From Lophius americanus (taxonomy: Eukaryota > Chordata > Actinopteri > Lophiiformes > Lophiidae), in assembly GCA_037951165.1 (NCBI GenBank), contig JBBDHG010000127.1, positions 4,412,815 to 4,476,814 of the forward strand: a stretch of DNA of 64,000 nucleotides, given 5' to 3'. The position numbers and the translations under genes are program-made. The notes beneath the pieces were generated by a model. It did not search any database. It was not told the DNA's origin and worked only from the letters and a program-made list of their open reading frames with translations. Below, piece after piece: positions 58,985-64,000 of this stretch. How positions within the stretch are numbered: the first letter of the stretch is position 1; the number at the start of each line of letters is the position of its first letter.

Positions 58985-59860
58985 GATGGATCCGGCCCTC
59001 TGATAGAGTCTGAACAACCTAAAGCTGAAAAGGCTAAAAACAGAGGAGATGACCGTGGACTTCAGGAGATGTCCCCAATCTGTGGAGCCCAAAACTATTA
59101 AAGACAACACTGTTCTGAGTGTTGGTTTCTGGGATCCACCATCTCCCAGGATCTACAATGGACGTCTAACATCCACATTATAATCAAGAAAGCCCAGCAG
59201 AGGAAGGACTTCCTGCACCAGCTCAGGAAGTTCAACCTGCCTCAGGAAGTGCTCGTCCAATTTTACACGGCGACAATCCAGTCTGTCCTTTGCACCTCCA
59301 TCACTGTCTGGTTTGAATCTGCCACTAAACTAGACAGGAAGAGACTCCAGAGGGGTGTCAGGAGAGAAGAGTATATCATCGAACACAACCTGTCCAGGGC
59401 CAGCAAACTGGCTGAAAGGATTGCTGCCAACGTATCACAACCCGGACATTGATTGTTCAAGCTTCTCCCCTGCAGCAAGCAAGAAGAAATCTCGCCATTT
59501 TAACAGTTTCTTCCCACAGCCTATCGCTCTGTTGAACAATTAAAACTGTCTCATACTTTCTGTAGCTCAGGAAATTACATACGCAAACATTACCACCTCG
59601 TCTGTGGTCTTACTACAACCAATGCACACTTATTATGTCACTTTTTACGGTCCTCATGGTCATTGCTTTCTGCACTACGTCAATATGCGACAATATTATC
59701 CTCTAAATGACTGCATTACTATTCCTTTTGGCCCACCTGCCCTGATCTTTTTCCAATACTTGATGTGTGGATAGATCAGAATGCATGCTGTTGTTCATAT
59801 GTAAGCACCTGTACACCAGTGAGTCAATTCCTCATGTGCAAACACATACTTGGCCATATT
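58985..59860 (+). mobile_element. LINE ORF2 C-terminal fragment with 3' UTR
   Basis: Frame-shifting plus-strand translation gives reverse-transcriptase-end text such as 'TEDDRG/DFRRCPQSVEPK' near 59035-59095. The ORF 59249-59452 with 'VQFYTATIQSVLCTSITVWF' and 'SATKLDRKRLQRGVR' follows, then 'SFFPQPIALLNN' at 59507-59543. These are tail motifs of a common teleost non-LTR retrotransposon. The following 300 nt resemble its 3' UTR (polyadenylation-like end not seen). 5' truncated, with several frame breaks. Inactive. Confidence 0.7.
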
Positions 59861-61188
59861 AAACTGATTTTGATAATAATACATAGATAATTATGTTGCC
59901 CAGTCAGCTTTTAAGGACCCAATAGAGTTATTATGTAAGTTATGTTCGTTATATAAATAACAGAAACCAGACCTTTAAATAAAGATGGGCGCTAGGGTGT
60001 GAAATCATAAGAATTATTACAAGTACTAAGACATCAGTAAAACTATAGTATTGACTTGACTTGACTTTTATTGTCCCCGAGGGGAAATTCTTAAATATTA
60101 AAATAGATATCAGCGAATGTTTTATTCCAGTATATTTTCCAAATAGTTTCTTTTTCTTCAGTTTTGGAAAGCCTATTTGTGATGTCCCCGTCTGGATCCA
60201 AATATTCATGCGTGATTTTATCATGGCTGTCGTTTACCCAAAGTGGGAAAGAGATTAGGCAACATGATAGAGATTCAAGCATATACCCAGACGATGCACC
60301 TGCTCCTGGGTCTACATAGAGGACTGGAAGAACGCTTGCTGGCTAGAAATAAATCAAAAAGTATGGAGCAGGCTTCTTCCTGAATGCTTTTAGCTAAATG
60401 AGGATACGATGAATTATTGAATTCATGAAGAATATTCATCTCCATGCAGTTAAACAGAAAATTGCTGAAAAGGAATTGGTGGGAAAAAAAGATTATTATT
60501 ATCTAATTTAAATTGAATGGATGACCCGGTTGGATGGCGGGGTATCTCCTCACTCGCGTCAAGAAGCATGAGCCTCCATCACTCACTTCAACAGCTGCCC
60601 TCCCGTAGAACACTTTGGTAACCACTGCAGAGTAAAGGTCTGTAGTTCTGGAGATGATCTGACCCAGTTGTACAGCCATCACAATTTAAACCTTTTTGAA
60701 AGTCACTCAGACACTCATGCTTGCACATGTTCCTTGCTTCCAGCACAAGACCTGTTCAGTCATATTGTTCTCTAACTGCCTAATATTCCTATCCCACTTG
60801 CTGAAGGGGGCCCCTGTGACGAGAAATCCATGTCATTCTGACTTCACTTTCTTTACTCCCTATGATCTTCTCCTTAGTGTTTACTGTATGCGCCTCCTGC
60901 GGCTACCAGAAAGAAGCATGAAGGTTCTTTTCTCACCTGCTCCAGTGTATGATCAGGAGTCGGAAGACAACCGCTGCAATTCTGTTAGTCAATGTTTATG
61001 TGGAGTGAAGTAACCAAGATTTAATGAATGTGCATTTGGAGGAGTTGTGGTAGAAAATTCATAACCATTCACTAATTGCTTACGTTGAAAGATTTCACAA
61101 CATACACAAACACACACACACAGACACACTAAGGTTCTCCAACACTTCTAAAATATTTAGAACTCATTCATACCTCTCATTGACTCCA
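59861..61188. other. Intron 2 sequence between LINE copies
   Basis: Mostly AT-rich with no gene recognised, apart from the short unexplained ORF at 60503-60679. The phrase 'attgtccccgaggggaaatt' at 60071-60090 is also seen near the ends of several teleost repeats. Confidence 0.5.
60503..60679 (-). other. Unrecognised 58-codon ORF in a less AT-rich patch
   Basis: From ATG (60679-60677) to TAG (60505-60503), the minus strand reads 'MAVQLGQIISRTTDLYSAVV', 'TKVFYGRAAVEVSDGGSCFL' and 'TRVRRYPAIQPGHPFNLN'. The composition is protein-like, with mixed hydrophobic and charged residues and no low complexity. The segment has more GC and CpG than its flanks. I do not recognise the sequence. A 'GTGAGT' donor-like site sits after codon 31 in phase 0, which does not match the phase 1 needed to join exon 3 of il1rapl2, so it is not proposed as exon 2. 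It may be a piece of a transposon ORF. Confidence 0.35.
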
Positions 61189-61215
61189 TCTCTCTCTCTC
61201 TCTCTCTTTCTCTCT
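61189..61215. repeat. (TC)n tract at the 5' edge of the Tx1 LINE
   Basis: 27 nt of TC with one TTT interruption, directly before the first non-repetitive base of the LINE (61216). The same strand and the same dinucleotide as the tract at 63916-64000. Confidence 0.9.
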
Positions 61216-63911
61216 GAGTGAATGGAGCGAGTGTACAGACAGACGGGCGAGATCGGTCGTGAGTGCTCTTTTTTCTGTCTTTTTTCTCTTATGGATGTTG
61301 TAAATATACTGTGTAGTGTAAGTGAACTGGTGTGTAAAAAAGGAGTGTTATGAGTTTCACTGAGTTGTTGTGTGTGCCTGCAGCCAATCGGCGTTTGCAG
61401 GTCGCTGGGCTGAGCTCCAGCACGGAGTTTGTCAGCTGCAGATGACCCTGAACGAATGAGGAGCAAAATTTTGTCATCAAATTAAGGGTAGAGAAGTTTG
61501 ATTATAAGATTTTTGTGAAATCAGAAACAATGAAATGTTGGCTTTGTGGTAAAATAAGACATTTTAACATTGTTTTCATGAATGTTTATGCTCCGACTGC
61601 AGGAGCTGACAGAGTGGAGATCCTGCAGGTTTTATGCAGCGTTTTAAATAACGTTGATATTTCTTTTTCAGGAGGAGATTTTGATTGTACTGAAAATTAT
61701 GTTATGGACAGAAACCATCTGGAGCCACATAGTGCATCACAGAGTGCACCGAAACAAATTATCGTTTTAAACAACATTTTAAAATCTTTGAAAAGTGCAG
61801 AATGATATCTGCTGGTTTTATTGATCATTCTCTGGTTATCTGTAATGTTTCAATCAGAATTATAAAACCCAGAACTGCATATTGGCATTTTAATACATCC
61901 CTTTTATCTGATTCAAATTTTAAAGATGTTTTTAAGTTTTTTGGGGGGAGGCTTTAAAAACCTGAAGAAGGTTTTAAGTCAGTGGTGGGATTGTGGAAAA
62001 ACGGAGATAAAGCAGCTCTGTCAACATTTGACTCTCAATGTCTTCCGGGACATCACCCGTTCTCTGAAGGATTTAGAGACCAGATCCTTTCGTGGAGAGC
62101 TACCAAAGGTCCCAAAATATGTTAACACAGGGCTGTAAGAACCACTGGGATTATCAAAACATTTATCAGCCCTAGAGGGCATGGAGGGAGCAAAGAACCC
62201 TGGCATCAATGGAAACCCTGTGGAATTCGACAAAGAGATTTGGAAGGAAATTGGTTTTAACGGTCTTTAATGCAAGTTTCAAAGATATGTCTTTGAAAAA
62301 AAAGAAGCTCTATGTGAAATAAAAAAATGCCACACTGTATCCCTTCTCTTTTGCTGATAACAAGATTCTGTCCAAAGCAATGAGTAACAGATTGAGAGAT
62401 CTGATGGACCAGGTAATTTACCAGGACCAGATTTAACTCATTTCTCTTGACCCGGAAAAGGCTTTTGACCAGGTTGAGCATCATTACCTCTGGAAGACTC
62501 TATAGAGTTTTGGTCTCAGCCCAGGTCTTATAGCTAGATCGAGGTTTTGTACCAAGATGTTGAGAGTGTTCTGAACATTAATGGCAGTCTAAATGCCCCT
62601 TGCAGAGTGCGTAGGGGGATGGGACAGGGCTGGAATGTTGTATGCACTGGCTCTTGAGCCCATGTTGTGTAAAATAAGGGGGAACATTGATGGTTTTAGC
62701 TTGAGAGATTTTAACAGAAAACACATTTTTAGCAGCATATGCAGCCAATGTGTTCATGATCATGAAGAAATTAAGAAACTGGAGTGAATTGTTGAGGTTT
62801 TTGGAGCAATATAAGCTTCTAAGGTCTATCGGTTAAAATCTTGAAGCTCGGGCAGTTGAGAGTTGGAAGGAGGGCCTACTCCGTCTACCTGGCAACTTGA
62901 AATTGTGAAAAGATGGCTTCAACGAAGCCATAGAAAGGGAAACTGGATGGGAGTTTGTTAACGGCTTAAAAGGAGGCTAAATAAATGGAGATGGTTGACG
63001 CCACAGATGTCATAGAGCAATAATGGTAAATAACCTTGCAGCTTCTGCTTTATGGCACCGTTTGGACTGCATGGAGCCACCTAAAGGATTGACACTGGGT
63101 GCCTCAGAGAGTGCTGTTCTTGCCCAAAGAAGAAGGGGGGCAAGGTTTGATACACATTGAGAGCAGAATAGCATCTTTAAGACAACAGTTTATACAAACA
63201 TATCTCACAGGTTCTGAAGAGGCTGTGTGGAATTATGCTGATATTTAGCTTTCATATTAAGTAGAATTTTTTTTTATCCAAGAATAGACACTGCACTGTT
63301 TTCAATGGATATAACATTTGTAAAACTCTTGGATTACCTCGTTTTTATCAAACTCATTTTAAAGCATGGAATTTGTTTTCAATGGAAGCGACTCAAACCA
63401 ACCAGCTTTGACTGCTTTCTTTGGAAAGATCCAGTCATCAATGGGTCCAGATAACAAGTCCAGGACAACACAACACCAGGTCTCTACGTCATGAATGCAA
63501 CAGGAGCTACTAATCTGACAAGGATAGTGGATGCAGCTGGTAATGGATTGAGTATCACATCAGCTGAAGCTTCTCTTCGTGGGTTGAGGTAAGTAAGGTA
63601 TATCTTGGATAAGTGGACTAAGGCACAGACCTGATGGAGGGAGAACTAGGATGCTGCATGAGTTCATGAATGAGTGGGAACTCCAGATGAGAGTGGCCCC
63701 AGGCTGGGAACAAAACCCAACACTGGATGGAATAGGCTGTAAATTGGTGGATTTGTACACAGTTACAGGAAAAATGTGAACAAGCAATGTGTGAAAGCAC
63801 TGATCAAAAACAAACTGAATGTGAAGGATTACACGATGGTGAGTAAGAAACTGAAGTTGAACAGTCGCCCAAAACCAGTGTGGAGGGTTTTATAAAAAAA
63901 AGCCCCTAAAG

Positions 63912-63915
<4 letters not shown>
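61216..63915 (+). mobile_element. Tx1-clade LINE, internally deleted and decayed
   Basis: Plus strand. After about 150 nt of 5'-UTR-like sequence, ORF1 remnants at 61385-61560 end in a zinc-knuckle start ('MKCWLCGKIRHF', C-x2-C-x4-H). This is joined directly to the ORF2 endonuclease segment 'NIVFMNVYAPTAGADRVEIL' with 'GGDFDCTENYVMDRNHLEPH' (61569-61730). The joint implies deletion of the rest of ORF1 and the ORF2 start. Further pieces in shifting frames are 'LSQWWDCGKTEIKQLCQH' (about 61974), 'RDITRSLKDLETRSF', the reverse-transcriptase motif region 'DPEKAFDQVEHHYLWKTL' (about 62450), 'GMLYALALEPMLCKIRGN' (about 62633), and 'ALWHRLDCMEPPKGLTLG' (about 63050). The motif order and wording fit the Tx1 group of L1-related LINEs. 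The visible 2.7 kb is well below the usual 5-6 kb. Many stops and frame changes make it dead. It lies between two (TC)n tracts. Confidence 0.85.

Positions 63916-64000
<85 letters not shown>
63916..64000. repeat. (TC)n microsatellite, cut by the window edge
   Basis: 85 nt of TC repeats, with 'cctct' interruptions near 63945 and 63960, continuing past the end of the window. It directly follows the 3' end of the Tx1 LINE ('ctaaagaaaa'). Confidence 0.95.

Noticed and set aside
61164..61466. 100-codon minus-strand ORF as a gene
   Set aside because: It runs antisense through the TC tract and the 5' part of the Tx1 LINE. Its Arg/Glu repeat comes from the microsatellite.

Overview
The window is vertebrate, almost certainly teleost fish, nuclear DNA. 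The reasons are spliced exons with GT-AG borders in an AT-rich, intron-dominated background, and a repeat content typical of ray-finned fish: tRNA-headed SINEs, L2-, RTE- and Tx1-type LINEs, Tc1-like DNA transposons, and abundant CA, CT and ATT microsatellites. No bacterial, plasmid or phage content was seen.

The only well-supported host gene is a central piece of il1rapl2 (interleukin-1 receptor accessory protein-like 2) on the minus strand. Four consecutive coding exons were found: 56629-56460, 55903-55800, 36822-36636 and 36552-36399. Their splice phases join in frame, giving 615 coding nucleotides (about 205 residues). They encode immunoglobulin domain 1 and all of domain 2 of the ectodomain. 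The signal-peptide exon should lie to the right (higher coordinates). Ig domain 3, the transmembrane segment and the TIR domain should lie to the left, off the window. I found no further exon in the 36.4 kb downstream of exon 6, so most of the window is intron: intron 4 is about 19 kb, intron 6 is over 36 kb, and introns 3 and 5 are only 556 and 83 nt. The exon numbers follow the usual IL1RAPL layout and are inferred.

Layout. 1-36398 is intron 6. It holds dispersed repeats, two SINEs with a recognisable box B, an RTE-like LINE fragment inside a Tc1-like element (20.4-20.9 kb), a broken THAP-domain coding region with a promoter-like upstream segment (26.2-27.1 kb), and a 2.7-kb minisatellite with higher-order structure (33.1-35.8 kb). 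36399-36822 carries exons 6 and 5. 36823-55799 is intron 4, with an L2 LINE, a truncated Tc1-like transposase, a Rex1/L2-type LINE, SINEs and hairpins. 55800-56629 carries exons 4 and 3. 56630-64000 is intron 2, with a second LINE C-terminal fragment and an internally deleted Tx1-clade LINE (61.2-63.9 kb) bounded on both sides by (TC)n.

In function, the window shows one synaptic-receptor gene and the transposon debris in its introns. I found no previously undescribed multi-gene system. The observations most worth following are the Tx1 copy between (TC)n tracts, the THAP fossil beside a perfect 20-bp inverted repeat, the higher-order minisatellite, a dispersed repeat family present in four copies, and an unrecognised 58-codon ORF at 60503-60679.
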